A stretch of 64,000 nt of DNA from Helicobacter pylori NQ4053 (GTDB lineage Bacteria > Campylobacterota > Campylobacteria > Campylobacterales > Helicobacteraceae), in the NCBI RefSeq assembly GCF_000274605.1, contig NZ_AKNV01000005.1:46639-110638 (forward strand), written 5' to 3'. Shown here piece by piece: positions 8,680 to 18,327 of this stretch (position 1 is its first letter; each line of letters opens with the position of its first letter). Under the pieces are notes generated by a model. It was given only the letters and a program-made list of their open reading frames with translations, was not told the origin of the DNA and did not search any database. A program made the translations under genes and the position numbers.

Positions 8680-9249
8680 TCATCTCTTTTCGTTCAAAAA
8701 CCTGACCCATTCGTCTCTATCAATCAAAAGCACTTCGTTAGCTTGAGCCAGTTTTTGAGCGGCCTGCGTGAAGTAGCTGTTGGTGATCACGCAAGCTTTT
8801 TCGCAAGCGTAGTAAGCTTTAGAAGAGACCACCTCTTGAATGGCTTTGGGCGAAACTTTATGCGAGTAGCGTTTGGCTTGAACCGCCCATTTGACGCCAT
8901 CTTTTTCTACAATCAAATCCGCTCCATAATCGCCGCTTTTTTGAGTGATTGTAACTTCAAAACCCTTTGAAGTGAAAAAGACTTTGGAATATTCTTCAAA
9001 TTCAAAGCCGTTCATGGCGTCTATTTTTTGCAAAATGCGTTTGAGTTGGCGCTTCTTATACGAAGAGATAACGCCTTGAAAAAGCACTAACATGGAAAAA
9101 ACGCCAAGAAGCACGAACAATTTTAAAAGCAAATCATTAGCCGATGCAGCTAATTTCAATTCTAAGGCTTTTTCCAATAAAACATTCCATGCTAAATAAA
9201 TCCCTACCGAAAACAAAATGACAAAAATAAAGAATAAAATCTTTTTCAT
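8680..9249 (-). CDS. Membrane-anchored Mrr-like restriction endonuclease domain protein
   Basis: 189 residues. Two hydrophobic segments at about 3-22 and 38-60 anchor it in the inner membrane; after a basic linker the rest is an Mrr-type PD-(D/E)xK nuclease fold. The visible catalytic set is E84-E86 at the start, D111 (GADLIV) and Q124-x-K126 (AVQAKR), the QxK variant typical of Mrr. Mrr enzymes cut methylated DNA; membrane-tethered members are common but little studied. It follows the lipoprotein gene by 3 bp and msbA before it, so it is probably in their operon. Confidence 0.82.
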   Translation of the reverse strand: MKKILFFIFVILFSVGIYLAWNVLLEKALELKLAASANDLLLKLFVLLGVFSMLVLFQGVISSYKKRQLKRILQKIDAMNGFEFEEYSKVFFTSKGFEVTITQKSGDYGADLIVEKDGVKWAVQAKRYSHKVSPKAIQEVVSSKAYYACEKACVITNSYFTQAAQKLAQANEVLLIDRDEWVRFLNEKR

Positions 9250-9252
9250 GCC

Positions 9253-9876
9253 TTAAAGCCACTCTGCATTTTCTATAGCGTTCAAACGCTTTTCTAAACC
9301 CTCCATAAGAGAATAGTAAGCCTTATTAAGGGCTTTGATCAAAGCGTTATGATAGGATTTGTCTTCTTGGGAAAAAAGAGAGGGGTTATCGCCCAAACGA
9401 TTAGCGTAATAAACAGGCACGCTGAAAGCGGTGGGGATTAAAAGGGTGTCAAACGGGCAAGCGGTTTGCGGGACGCATTCTAAAATCAAGCTCGCTTGAA
9501 GGTTTAAAAAATGCATGACGGATTTTGGGTCAGCGTTAGGCTCAATCGTCTTTTTAAGCCTTTCTTTAATGGCTTTTAAATCTTTAGGACTCTCTTCAAA
9601 AGAAAAAAAAACATTGCCTGAAACATTGAAAGTGAAAGCGCTTTTATCTTTTAAAAAATAAGCGATTTGCTGGGCGAGTGCTTTTTTAAATTCTTTTTGG
9701 TAAAAGGGCGGCACAAAATGGGCGTTAAAAAAGATTTTAGGGAGGGTTAAAGTGGAAGCGGTTTTTAAAGCGCTATTTTTGGGGTAATTTTTATATTTTA
9801 AATGCAGAGTCGTTTTGTTGAAAAACTGACACCCTAGTAAAATAAAAGCAACACCAACGCTTAAAACCCTTAGCAT
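9253..9876 (-). CDS. Putative lipoprotein downstream of msbA
   Basis: 207 residues with a lipoprotein signal (hydrophobic stretch ending in LLGC, Cys16), so it is likely anchored to the outer or inner membrane on the periplasmic side. No catalytic motif was seen; the mature part has alternating strands and helices. The ATG overlaps the msbA stop within ATGCTAA (7 nt), so it is made together with the lipid flippase. Function unknown; a role in envelope lipid traffic is only suggested by its position. Confidence 0.8.
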   Translation of the reverse strand: MLRVLSVGVAFILLGCQFFNKTTLHLKYKNYPKNSALKTASTLTLPKIFFNAHFVPPFYQKEFKKALAQQIAYFLKDKSAFTFNVSGNVFFSFEESPKDLKAIKERLKKTIEPNADPKSVMHFLNLQASLILECVPQTACPFDTLLIPTAFSVPVYYANRLGDNPSLFSQEDKSYHNALIKALNKAYYSLMEGLEKRLNAIENAEWL

Positions 9877-11525
9877 TCTGTCAAACGCCCATGCTCTAAT
9901 TTCACATGCTTAGTGGCTAATTTAAGCGTGCTTGGGTTGTGCGAGATGAGAATGATCAAGCGGTTTTGTTTTAATTCTAAAATGCTTTGTTTGACGCTCT
10001 CTTCTGTGTGATTGTCTAAAGCGGAAGTGGCTTCATCAAAGATTAAAACTTGAGCGTCTTTATACAAGGCTCTTGCAATGGCGATCCTTTGGCGTTGGCC
10101 GCCGCTAAGGTTAGCGCCAAATTCATCTAAAACGCTCTCTATCCCATGAGGCATTCTTTCCACAAAATCTAAAGCTTGAGCTTTTTTCAGGCATTCTTTG
10201 ATTTTTGCCTCATCAATTTCTAAACCATACGCCACATTTTCAGCCACGCTCCCATTAAAAATAAACACCCTTTGAGTGACAACGCTAATCTTTTCTCTTA
10301 AGGATTTTTGAGTGATGCTCTCTATTTTTTGATCATTGATGAAAATTTCGCCCCTACTTGGCTCATAAAGGCGTAAGATCAGATTCACTAACGAGCTTTT
10401 ACCGCTCCCGCTTTCGCCCTTTAAAGCGATGATTTCATTTTGTTGGAATTTCAAACTAATATCGCTTAAAACATAACGCTCTTGATTGTCTAGCGTATAA
10501 GCGAGCCATACTTTTTTAAATTCTATGGTGTGTATAGCGTTATTTAGCGTCAATTCCCCATCAACAATAGCCGGCTCTCTTTCTAAAATCTCATGGATCC
10601 TGTCGCTAGCGACTAAGGCTTCTTGAAAATTAGAAACGATCCTAGTCAAGCGTTTAATCGGCGTATAGAGCATAAAAAGGGCCGTGATGAAAGAAAAAAA
10701 CGCCCCCACGCTAATATGGCCTCTAATCACTTCATTCCCCCCTAAATAAATCACTAACGCTATCGCAATCGAGCCTAAAAACTCCATTAAAGGCGAAGAA
10801 ATTTCAGCCACGGCGATGTTTTTGATACCGATTTTAAAAAACGCTTCATTTTCTTTCACAAAAGCCTTATGCTCTAACTTTTCGCCATTAGAGATTTTAA
10901 TCGCTTCCACGTTGTTAAAGACTTCACTCAAACGAGCGGTGATTTTGGCGTTACTCTCTTGATGGGATTTAGCGAGTTTTTTAACCTTACGAATGATTTT
11001 ACTGATAGGAATAGCAGCTAGCGGCATGATGACTAGCCCCACTAACGCTAATTTAGGGCTTTGATAGATCACCACCCCCACTAACCCAACAATCGTTAAT
11101 CCTTCTCTTAGGCTCTCTGAAAGGTAATTGGACAAACTCGCTCTAATCAAACCTATATCATTGGTGATCCTTGCGATCAATTCGCCCTTTTTCGTTCTGT
11201 TAAAAAAATCCATTTCCATTTTGAGAAGGCTTTCTAGCATGGTGTTGCGTATTTTTTTGACAATATCAAGCCCGATAAAGTTAGTGAAATAAGTGCCTAA
11301 ATACATGCCCCCACTCTTGCCCAAATACGCCAAAATCACTAAAAAAGGCAGGATTTTGAGCATGTGAGTGTCTTTATTGATAAAAATTTCATCTAAAGTG
11401 GGCTTGACTAAATAAGTCCCCCAAGCCGTGCTTAAAGCCACCACTAAAGAAGAAAATAAAACCACTATAAAACTTTTATAATGCTCTTTAAGGTATTTAG
11501 AATAACGCTTGAAAAAGAGTTTCAA
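9870..11525 (-). CDS. msbA: Lipid A/lipopolysaccharide flippase-type ABC transporter MsbA
   Basis: 551-residue half transporter. The N-terminal six-helix ABC exporter domain (about 1-300) is fused to an ATPase domain with Walker A GESGSGKSS, signature LSGGQRQRI, Walker B VLIFDEATSALD and the switch histidine in ILISHNPS. MsbA moves lipid A-core across the inner membrane. It is shorter than the E. coli protein by about 30 residues at the N-terminus, which is normal here. First gene of a three-gene group with the lipoprotein and the Mrr-like protein. Confidence 0.93.
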   Translation of the reverse strand: MKLFFKRYSKYLKEHYKSFIVVLFSSLVVALSTAWGTYLVKPTLDEIFINKDTHMLKILPFLVILAYLGKSGGMYLGTYFTNFIGLDIVKKIRNTMLESLLKMEMDFFNRTKKGELIARITNDIGLIRASLSNYLSESLREGLTIVGLVGVVIYQSPKLALVGLVIMPLAAIPISKIIRKVKKLAKSHQESNAKITARLSEVFNNVEAIKISNGEKLEHKAFVKENEAFFKIGIKNIAVAEISSPLMEFLGSIAIALVIYLGGNEVIRGHISVGAFFSFITALFMLYTPIKRLTRIVSNFQEALVASDRIHEILEREPAIVDGELTLNNAIHTIEFKKVWLAYTLDNQERYVLSDISLKFQQNEIIALKGESGSGKSSLVNLILRLYEPSRGEIFINDQKIESITQKSLREKISVVTQRVFIFNGSVAENVAYGLEIDEAKIKECLKKAQALDFVERMPHGIESVLDEFGANLSGGQRQRIAIARALYKDAQVLIFDEATSALDNHTEESVKQSILELKQNRLIILISHNPSTLKLATKHVKLEHGRLTEC

Positions 11526-11586
11526 ATGCTTAACCTTTAGATTTGATTGAACTCTTATTATAGTGTTTTTATTAAGGGATTTTTAA

Positions 11587-11610
11587 CGCTTTAATAAACA
11601 GCTTAAAGCG
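11587..11610 (-). terminator. Possible stem-loop after hofB
   Basis: Perfect 8-bp inverted repeat CGCTTTAA / TTAAAGCG with an 8-nt loop, starting 6 bp past the hofB stop. No clear U-run follows, so it may be a weak terminator or an end-protecting hairpin. Confidence 0.35.
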
Positions 11611-11615
11611 ATTGG

Positions 11616-13055
11616 TTAGAATTTAGCGCTAAGGGTTGTCATCAAATGGCTTCTGTCTGAATAAAGTGCTTTAGAGCCGGGCGTGGGCCTGTAACTCCCC
11701 ACCGTAAAGCCTGAATGCGTCATCACGCCAAAGTATTCTAATTTCACGCTCGCTGTCAAACTCTTACTGATTTTATAGCCCACATTAACAGCCGCGCTCG
11801 CTTCATTGGCTAAAGCGCCGCTAGTCCAACGCCATAAAGTCCCCCACAGCCATTTTTTATGCACGCCCCCACCAAAAACCCAACCAGAGACGGCATCAGC
11901 GGTTACCACATGGCTTAAGGCTTGCCCTATATCATAAACGCTATTAGTCCAAAAATCAATGCCTAAAGGGTTTCCTGTCGTGCCTATGTAAGCGTTTGCG
12001 TTTTTCCACACTTTATAAAACGCTCCCCCGAAATTAAATTCATTGTAATCAAATCGTTGCCTAATGAGCAAGCTTTGCCCGGCAGTGCCAGCCTTTATAG
12101 CGTAACGATAAGTATCCCTTCTTAAGGGGGCATGGACAGGGAGCAAAATATAAGCTTTTGTTTCGGATCTAAATCCCACGCCATCAAAATTAGGGTTACT
12201 ATCATAGCCTACAACCACCCCAGGGCTGTAATAAGTCCCGGGCGAAAATTGGAAAAAAGGGCTGACGCTAACCCCTTTCCTTTCATAAGTGTAATCCACT
12301 AAATGGATACCATAATTTAGAGTGCGCCCGTTTTTAATCACGGTTCTTGGAGAATAAAAATCATAAATCCACTCCCCATAAGCGAACGCCCTACCCCATG
12401 AGCTAAACCACCATAATTTATGGCTCCCCTCATTTTTATCCTTGATTTTAGCGCTGATTTCAAAGCCTTGCGTGTAAGAGCTCATATAAGGAGCACTGGA
12501 TTGATAACGCCCCCCTTTAGCCGCAAATATATCCTTATAGCGGTATTCTAAAAAAGCGTTATTCATCAAGTAATTACGGCGGATTTTATTAGCCCTAGCG
12601 TTCCCACATGCTATAGAATCAATCACCTTGCCATCAGAGCCAAGCGCGCACTCATGGATACTCGTGCCATCAAGCAAGGCCCTTTTACCCCCTAAATAGC
12701 CATCCCAATAACCGATGTAATTATAAATAACCGATCCGCCCTGATTGAATTTCGTGCTGTCATAAGCGATCCCACCGATTGTGCCGCCGAATTTTCCCTC
12801 TAAAACATGCCCTTGATCTTTAAGGCTTTTGGATAAAAAATCCGCATAAATATTGCCCTGACCCACAGCGGTTACAAAAGTCTCTGTAGGATAAATCCCC
12901 CTAGCTATGTCAATCTTTTTCTTATTAAAGCCAACTTTAGAAAAGGACTCCGCTAAAACTTCAATTTTATAATCAAACGCTTGCAAAGAAGCGCTCAAAC
13001 TTAAAACATATAACCCACAAAAAACTTGATTCTTTAAAGGTGCACTATTTTTCAT
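11616..13055 (-). CDS. hofB: Outer membrane protein HofB
   Basis: Member of the Hof family of H. pylori outer membrane proteins, about 479 residues from the ATG at 13055. An earlier TTG at 13076 is in frame, but AAAGGGAAAAA lies directly before the ATG at 13055, and the signal peptide MKNSAPLKNQVFCG...LQA then starts properly. The mature protein is rich in Tyr, Gly and Trp with alternating amphipathic strands, as in OprD-like barrels, and ends in the Phe of the C-terminal SAKF typical of outer membrane barrels. Substrate unknown. Single gene, with about 280 bp upstream. Confidence 0.88.
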   Translation of the reverse strand: MKNSAPLKNQVFCGLYVLSLSASLQAFDYKIEVLAESFSKVGFNKKKIDIARGIYPTETFVTAVGQGNIYADFLSKSLKDQGHVLEGKFGGTIGGIAYDSTKFNQGGSVIYNYIGYWDGYLGGKRALLDGTSIHECALGSDGKVIDSIACGNARANKIRRNYLMNNAFLEYRYKDIFAAKGGRYQSSAPYMSSYTQGFEISAKIKDKNEGSHKLWWFSSWGRAFAYGEWIYDFYSPRTVIKNGRTLNYGIHLVDYTYERKGVSVSPFFQFSPGTYYSPGVVVGYDSNPNFDGVGFRSETKAYILLPVHAPLRRDTYRYAIKAGTAGQSLLIRQRFDYNEFNFGGAFYKVWKNANAYIGTTGNPLGIDFWTNSVYDIGQALSHVVTADAVSGWVFGGGVHKKWLWGTLWRWTSGALANEASAAVNVGYKISKSLTASVKLEYFGVMTHSGFTVGSYRPTPGSKALYSDRSHLMTTLSAKF

Positions 13056-13334
13056 TTTTTCCCTTTTAATAGCCAATACATCTTAAAGACTATACAATTC
13101 TTAACTGATCTAAAAAACAAAAAAGCATAATCAAGCTATTTATTTACTTTTAATTAACTCAACTATTTTAAATTATAACGAAATTTTTTTAGTTTCATAC
13201 TAAAATGAGATGAAGTAAATCAAAATCTAATTAAAGTGGGATTTTTGCACCGTTTTATAACCAAACCCATTTTTAATACAAAAGTTCTCATATTGATTGT
13301 AAAAAATGCCAAAAAGCATTTTTAAGTTTGACAA

Positions 13335-14258
13335 TCAATCTAATAGCAAAAACTCCAACACTGCCATGCGCATTGCCACGCCATTTTTGACTTGCTCTAA
13401 GACTTTAGATCGCTTGTCTTCTAACACCGCGCTTTCTATATCAATATCCCTATGCACCGGGCCTGGGTGTAAAATAATCACCTCTTTATTTTTAGCATGA
13501 GCTTCTAGGCGTTGTTGGGTGATGCAATAAGCGTTGCCATAATCTTTCAAGCTCGCAAAAATGGGCGCATTGTGCCGTTCGGTTTGGGTTCTCAAACTCA
13601 TTAAGATGTCAGCAAATGCTATCGCTTCTTCAATGTTGTGCGTCGTTCTTAAAGGAGTGCTAGGGAGCATGGAGCTTGGAGCGCACAGCATGATCTCAAG
13701 CCCTAGCCTTTGGAGCAATTTAATGTTACTATTAGCCACTCTGGAATTTTTCACATCGCCTATGAAAGCGATTTTCTTCCCTTTTAAATTTTCTAAACCG
13801 CCAAAATGCTGATAAAGGGTGAGCAAGTCTAATAACGCTTGGGTAGGATGAGCACTTGTGCCGCTCCCGGCATTAATCAAGGGGCATTGTGAAAATTCAG
13901 CTAATTTAAAAGGCGCGCTTGAAAAAGCATGCCGTGTGATGATAGCGTCAGGCTGCATGGCATGGATATTTTTGAAAGTGTCTATCAAAGTTTCACCCTT
14001 TGAAGTGGAGCTTGTTTGCATGTTTAATTTCACTATTTTTGCCCCCAACCTTAGGCTTGCGATTTCAAAACTAGACACCGTTCTGGTGGAATTTTCAAAA
14101 AATAACGCCACGATGATTTTATTGTGCATTTTTTCTTTTGTCTCTAAAGATACAGCGTTAAAATCGTTCGCATAAACGCTCGCTTTGTTCAATAAAAGCT
14201 TGATTTCATCTAGGCTTAAATCGCTGGTTTGGAGCAAGTGTCGGCATTTTTTTGGCAT
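13335..14258 (-). CDS. pyrB: Aspartate carbamoyltransferase catalytic subunit
   Basis: Second step of pyrimidine synthesis: carbamoyl phosphate plus aspartate to carbamoyl aspartate, in the cytoplasm. 307 residues. The carbamoyl phosphate loop [13 protein letters not shown], the SSTSKGET loop, the HPTQALLD motif and the late [12 protein letters not shown] motif are all intact. No pyrI regulatory subunit gene lies next to it. It is divergent from the lipoprotein gene at 14325; the shared 66-bp gap must hold both promoters. Confidence 0.97.
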   Translation of the reverse strand: MPKKCRHLLQTSDLSLDEIKLLLNKASVYANDFNAVSLETKEKMHNKIIVALFFENSTRTVSSFEIASLRLGAKIVKLNMQTSSTSKGETLIDTFKNIHAMQPDAIITRHAFSSAPFKLAEFSQCPLINAGSGTSAHPTQALLDLLTLYQHFGGLENLKGKKIAFIGDVKNSRVANSNIKLLQRLGLEIMLCAPSSMLPSTPLRTTHNIEEAIAFADILMSLRTQTERHNAPIFASLKDYGNAYCITQQRLEAHAKNKEVIILHPGPVHRDIDIESAVLEDKRSKVLEQVKNGVAMRMAVLEFLLLD

Positions 14259-14274
14259 AAAACCCCCTTTTAGT

Positions 14275-14280
14275 TATAAT
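14275..14280 (+). promoter_or_regulatory. -10 box in the pyrB / lipoprotein divergent gap
   Basis: Perfect TATAAT 45 nt before the ATG at 14325. The same AT-rich stretch read on the minus strand offers TATATTATAA toward pyrB, so the two promoters may overlap. H. pylori housekeeping promoters lack a strong -35 box, as here. Confidence 0.5.
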
Positions 14281-14324
14281 ATAGGTTTTATTTTAGCTAA
14301 AAATGGCATGGGTTTTAGCAAGGA

Positions 14325-14840
14325 ATGAGCTTGAAAAATCTCTCAACACTTCTGGTGTTTTTATTCTTTTGTTTGGGGTGTGTGAGCAATTTCAATGAAG
14401 ACACCTACACGCTAGACTTAGTTTTAGAAAAAAAGATCCAAGCCAGCAGGAAAGGCGAAATCACCAAAGATAATGTGCCTATCATCACGGCTATCGCTAC
14501 GCATTTAAACGATGTGGATAGCGGCACTTACTATGATCATGAGTATTTTTTAGTGGAGATTTTCACGCAAAATAACGATTGGATAGATGATGGCTATATT
14601 TCTTATGAACTTTTTGGCACAAAACCTATAGGCTCAGAGCCTTTATGGGTGCGAGAAATCACAAAAGATGAATTTGATGGCATTTTAGAAACCACGAATC
14701 GGTGGAGTCGAGCTTTTTTACTCGCTTTTGACAAATTGGATTATTTAGCGGTGCAAGAAGCCAAACTAGAGCTTGATGCCTATAGTTTAGGCAAGATTGT
14801 TTTTAATTTCGCTTATCAAGTCCCCCTACCTCAATTTTAA
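14325..14840 (+). CDS. Conserved hypothetical lipoprotein (HP1085 type)
   Basis: 171 residues. The N-terminal hydrophobic segment ends in the lipobox FCLGC, with Cys19 as the predicted acylated residue. The mature part is acidic and beta-rich, with many aromatic residues, and has no catalytic motif that I recognise. Its TAA overlaps the ATG of tlyA by one base (TAATG), so it is the first gene of the group lipoprotein-tlyA-ribF. Function unknown. Confidence 0.82.
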   Translation: MSLKNLSTLLVFLFFCLGCVSNFNEDTYTLDLVLEKKIQASRKGEITKDNVPIITAIATHLNDVDSGTYYDHEYFLVEIFTQNNDWIDDGYISYELFGTKPIGSEPLWVREITKDEFDGILETTNRWSRAFLLAFDKLDYLAVQEAKLELDAYSLGKIVFNFAYQVPLPQF

Positions 14841-15547
14841 TGCGCCTAGATTACGCCTTATTCAACCAGCATTTAGCAAATAGCAGAGAAAAAGCTAAAG
14901 CGTTGGTTTTAAAAAATCAGGTTTTAGTCAATAAAATGGTGGTTTCTAAACCCTCTTTTATCGTTAAAGAGGGTGATCAAATTGAATTAGTCGCTACCAA
15001 TCTATTCGTTAGCAGGGCTGGGGAAAAATTAGGGGCTTTTTTAGAAACCCATTTCGTGGATTTTAAGGGAAAGGTGGTTTTAGATGTGGGAGCGAGCAAG
15101 GGGGGCTTTAGTCAAGTGGCTCTTTTAAAAGGGGCTAAAAAGGTGCTTTGCGTGGATGTGGGGAAAATGCAATTAGATGAAAGTTTGAAAAACGACCAGC
15201 GCATAGAATGTTATGAAGAATGCGATATTAGAGGGTTTAAAACGCCAGAAACAATTGATTTAGTGCTTTGTGATGTGAGTTTTATTTCTTTATATTGTAT
15301 TTTAGAAGCGATTTTGCCTTTAAGCGATGAATTTTTGGCGCTTTTCAAACCGCAATTTGAAGTGGGCAGGGCCGCAAAACGCAATAAAAAGGGGGTGGTG
15401 ATGAATAAAGAAGCCATTTTGAACGCTTTAGAAAACTTTAAAAACCATTTAAAAACAAAGAATTTTCAAATCTTAAAGATCCAAGAAAGCTTAGTGAAAG
15501 GGAAAAACGGGAATGTTGAATTTTTTATCCATTTCAAGCGAGCCTAA
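14840..15547 (+). CDS. tlyA: TlyA family rRNA methyltransferase / hemolysin homologue
   Basis: 235 residues. An S4 RNA-binding domain (about 1-60) precedes a Rossmann-fold methyltransferase (about 60-235) of the FtsJ type, with the S-adenosylmethionine loop VLDVGASKGGFSQ and the acidic LVLCDVSF strand. TlyA proteins 2'-O-methylate 16S and 23S rRNA, affecting capreomycin sensitivity; the older name comes from a haemolysis phenotype. It overlaps the lipoprotein gene by one base and ribF by about 35 bp. Confidence 0.92.
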   Translation: MRLDYALFNQHLANSREKAKALVLKNQVLVNKMVVSKPSFIVKEGDQIELVATNLFVSRAGEKLGAFLETHFVDFKGKVVLDVGASKGGFSQVALLKGAKKVLCVDVGKMQLDESLKNDQRIECYEECDIRGFKTPETIDLVLCDVSFISLYCILEAILPLSDEFLALFKPQFEVGRAAKRNKKGVVMNKEAILNALENFKNHLKTKNFQILKIQESLVKGKNGNVEFFIHFKRA

Positions 15548-16355
15548 AATTAAAAGCCTAGCTATCGGTAAATTTGACGGCTTGCATTTAGGGCATCAAG
15601 CCCTTTTTAAGGAATTAAAAGATCCTAAAGCCCTTTTAATCATAGAAAAAAAACATTACACTAAAGGCTATTTAACCCCCTTAAAATACCGCGCCAAACT
15701 CGTTAAGATGCCTTTATTTTTTGTGTATTTAGAAGAGATTTCACAATTAAATGCTTTAGAATTTTTAGAGCTTTTAAAAAAGAAATTCCCTAACTTAGAA
15801 CGCCTGGTGGTGGGCTATGATTTCAGGTTTGGGCATGAGAGGCAAAATGACGCTTTATTTTTAAAAGAGCGTTTTGAAAAAACCATTATTGTGCCTGAAG
15901 TGAAAGTCCAAAATATTAGCGTGCATTCTAAGATGATCAAACTAGCCCTAAGTCATGGCGACTTATCTTTGGCTAACAAGCTCTTAGGCCGATATTATGA
16001 AGTGTGCGGGGAAGTCATTAGCGATCAAGGATTAGGGCATAAAGAATTAGTGCCTACTTTAAATATCAAAACTAAAGATTTTATCCTCCCTAGCTTTGGG
16101 GTGTATGCGAGTTTAGTGGAAATAAAAGATCCAATTTATCAAAAAAGCGTGAGTTTTATAGGCAATCGCTTAAGCACGGATCAACATTTCGCCATAGAAT
16201 GCCATGTTCTTGATACTATCATAGAAAACCCGCCCAAAGAAATCGCTTTGCGTTGGGTTCAAAAAATACGAGACAACATGCGTTTTTCTTCGTTAAAAGA
16301 GCTTAAAAATCAGATCCAACAAGACATCTTAATGGCCAAAGAGATTTTGAGATAA
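15513..16355 (+). CDS. ribF: Bifunctional riboflavin kinase / FAD synthetase
   Basis: 280 residues; makes FMN from riboflavin and FAD from FMN. The N-terminal nucleotidyltransferase part has the GKFDGLHLGHQ motif (HxGH-like) at about 18-28, and the kinase domain follows from about 155 (GHKELVPTLN, a shortened PTxN motif). The start codon lies inside the end of tlyA (35-bp overlap); a later start would remove the first strand, so the overlap is probably real. Confidence 0.93.
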   Translation: MLNFLSISSEPKIKSLAIGKFDGLHLGHQALFKELKDPKALLIIEKKHYTKGYLTPLKYRAKLVKMPLFFVYLEEISQLNALEFLELLKKKFPNLERLVVGYDFRFGHERQNDALFLKERFEKTIIVPEVKVQNISVHSKMIKLALSHGDLSLANKLLGRYYEVCGEVISDQGLGHKELVPTLNIKTKDFILPSFGVYASLVEIKDPIYQKSVSFIGNRLSTDQHFAIECHVLDTIIENPPKEIALRWVQKIRDNMRFSSLKELKNQIQQDILMAKEILR

Positions 16356-16401
16356 TTTGTGTTAAAATGGCTTTTAAAAACCTTAAAAATGGAAAAATTT
16401 G

Positions 16402-18327
16402 ATGCGATTGAGTAACGCTGACTTAGAACGATTAAAAAGCATGGCGAACACGCTTCGCTTTTTGTGTGCGGATATGATAGATAAGGCTAATAGCGGGCAT
16501 CCGGGCGTGTGCTTGGGGCTAGCCGATGTGATGGTGGTTTTAAGCTTGCACCTAAACCTAAACCCTACTAACCCTAAATGGCTCAATAGGGACAGGCTGG
16601 TTTTTAGCGGAGGGCATGCGAGCGCGTTAGCGTATAGTTTGTTGCATTTGTGGGGCTTTGATTTGAGCTTAGAAGATTTAAAGCGTTTCAGGCAATTACA
16701 CTCTAAAACCCCAGGACACCCCGAATTGCACCACACCGAAGGCATTGAGATCACGACAGGCCCTTTGGGGCAAGGTTTTGCTAACGCTGTGGGTTTTAGC
16801 ATGGCGAGTCAATACGCTCAAACCCTTTTGGATAAAGAAGTGATTACTCATAAAGTCTATTGCTTGTGTGGGGATGGGGATTTGCAAGAAGGCATTAGTT
16901 ATGAGAGTGCTTCTTTAGCCGGACACCTTCGCCTTGATAATCTCATTGTGATTTATGACAGCAACCAAATCAGCATTGAAGGCGCTATTAATATTAGTTT
17001 TAGCGAACAGGTTAAAGCACGTTTTTTAGCGCAAAATTGGGAAGTGCTAGAATGCGATGGGCATGACTATCAAGCAATTCACAATGCTTTAGAAGAAGCC
17101 AAAAAATCCACCAAACCCACGCTTTTAATCGCTCATACGATTATTGGTAAGGGGGCTATTGGTTTAGAGGGGAGTGAAAAAACGCATGGCTCGCCTTTAA
17201 ATAAAGAAGTGTTAAAACAATCCAAAGAAAACGCTCAAATCAACCCTGATGAAAGCTTTATCATTGGCCCAAAAAACAAAATGCATTTTGAAGAAGTGAA
17301 AGTTAGGGGCGTTAGCTTAGAAGCCTTATGGGAAAAGTCCTTAAGCCCTAAAACAAAAGAAAAGATCCATGCGTTAAAGAATTTTGATTTTAACGCCATC
17401 CATTACCCCACCTTTAAAAAAGGCGAATCTCTAGCCACGAGAGTGAGTAACGGCATGATTTTAAACGCTATCGCCAAAGAATGCGAAGGCTTTTTGGGGG
17501 GAAGTGCGGATTTAGCCCCCTCTAATAACACGCAGTTAAAACACTCTGGCGATTTCCCTTTAGGGCAAAACTTGCATTTTGGAATCAGAGAGCATGCCAT
17601 GGGGGCTATCACTAACGCTTTAGCGGCGTATGGCTTGTTTTTGCCTTTTTGTGCGACCTTTTTTGTGTTTAGCGATTATTTAATGCCCAGCATGCGTTTG
17701 AGCGCTTTAATGAAACTGAAAGCCCTTTTTATCTTCACGCATGACAGCATTGGCGTGGGCGAAGACGGGGCGACGCACCAACCCATAGAGCAATTGAGCC
17801 ATTTACGTGCTTTGCCCAATTTCTATGCTTTCAGACCCAGCGATGCTTTTGAAAATAAGGCTTGCATGCAAGTAGCGTTAAGTTTGAACGCTCCTAGTGC
17901 TCTTATTTTATCGCGCCAGAATTTACCCGTGCTTGATGAGGTCTCTAAAGAGCAGGTTTTAAAAGGGGCGTATGTTAAATATGATGCTAAAGATCCCATT
18001 ATCACGCTCGTTGCAAGCGGGAGCGAAGTGTCTTTAGCTTTAGAGAGCGCTAAAATTTTAGAGCGAGAAAATATCCCCACTCAAGTGGTGAGTGCGCCTT
18101 GCTTTGATTTATTAATAGAGCAAGATGAAAACTATCTTAAAGAACTCTTTAAGGGTAAGGTTTTAGTGATTGAAGCGAGCCGTGCGATAGAGTGGTATCG
18201 TTTTGCGGATAAAATCATTGGCATGGATTCTTTTGGGAGCTCAGCAAAGGGCGATAAACTCTTTGAAAAATTTGGCTTTAGCGTTGAAAACATTACCGCT
18301 CAAGCGAAAAGATTACTCAACGCATGA
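16402..18327 (+). CDS. tkt: Transketolase
   Basis: Thiamine diphosphate enzyme of the pentose phosphate pathway that moves two-carbon units between sugar phosphates. 641 residues from the ATG at 16402; a TTG one codon earlier is in frame but unneeded. Visible: ANSGHPG near the N-terminus, the thiamine-binding GDGDLQEG to SNQ stretch, the GSADLAPSN loop, and the GIREHAMG and THDSIGVGEDG motifs of the pyrimidine domain. Its TGA overlaps the next ATG by 4 bp (ATGA at 18324). Confidence 0.97.
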   Translation: MRLSNADLERLKSMANTLRFLCADMIDKANSGHPGVCLGLADVMVVLSLHLNLNPTNPKWLNRDRLVFSGGHASALAYSLLHLWGFDLSLEDLKRFRQLHSKTPGHPELHHTEGIEITTGPLGQGFANAVGFSMASQYAQTLLDKEVITHKVYCLCGDGDLQEGISYESASLAGHLRLDNLIVIYDSNQISIEGAINISFSEQVKARFLAQNWEVLECDGHDYQAIHNALEEAKKSTKPTLLIAHTIIGKGAIGLEGSEKTHGSPLNKEVLKQSKENAQINPDESFIIGPKNKMHFEEVKVRGVSLEALWEKSLSPKTKEKIHALKNFDFNAIHYPTFKKGESLATRVSNGMILNAIAKECEGFLGGSADLAPSNNTQLKHSGDFPLGQNLHFGIREHAMGAITNALAAYGLFLPFCATFFVFSDYLMPSMRLSALMKLKALFIFTHDSIGVGEDGATHQPIEQLSHLRALPNFYAFRPSDAFENKACMQVALSLNAPSALILSRQNLPVLDEVSKEQVLKGAYVKYDAKDPIITLVASGSEVSLALESAKILERENIPTQVVSAPCFDLLIEQDENYLKELFKGKVLVIEASRAIEWYRFADKIIGMDSFGSSAKGDKLFEKFGFSVENITAQAKRLLNA

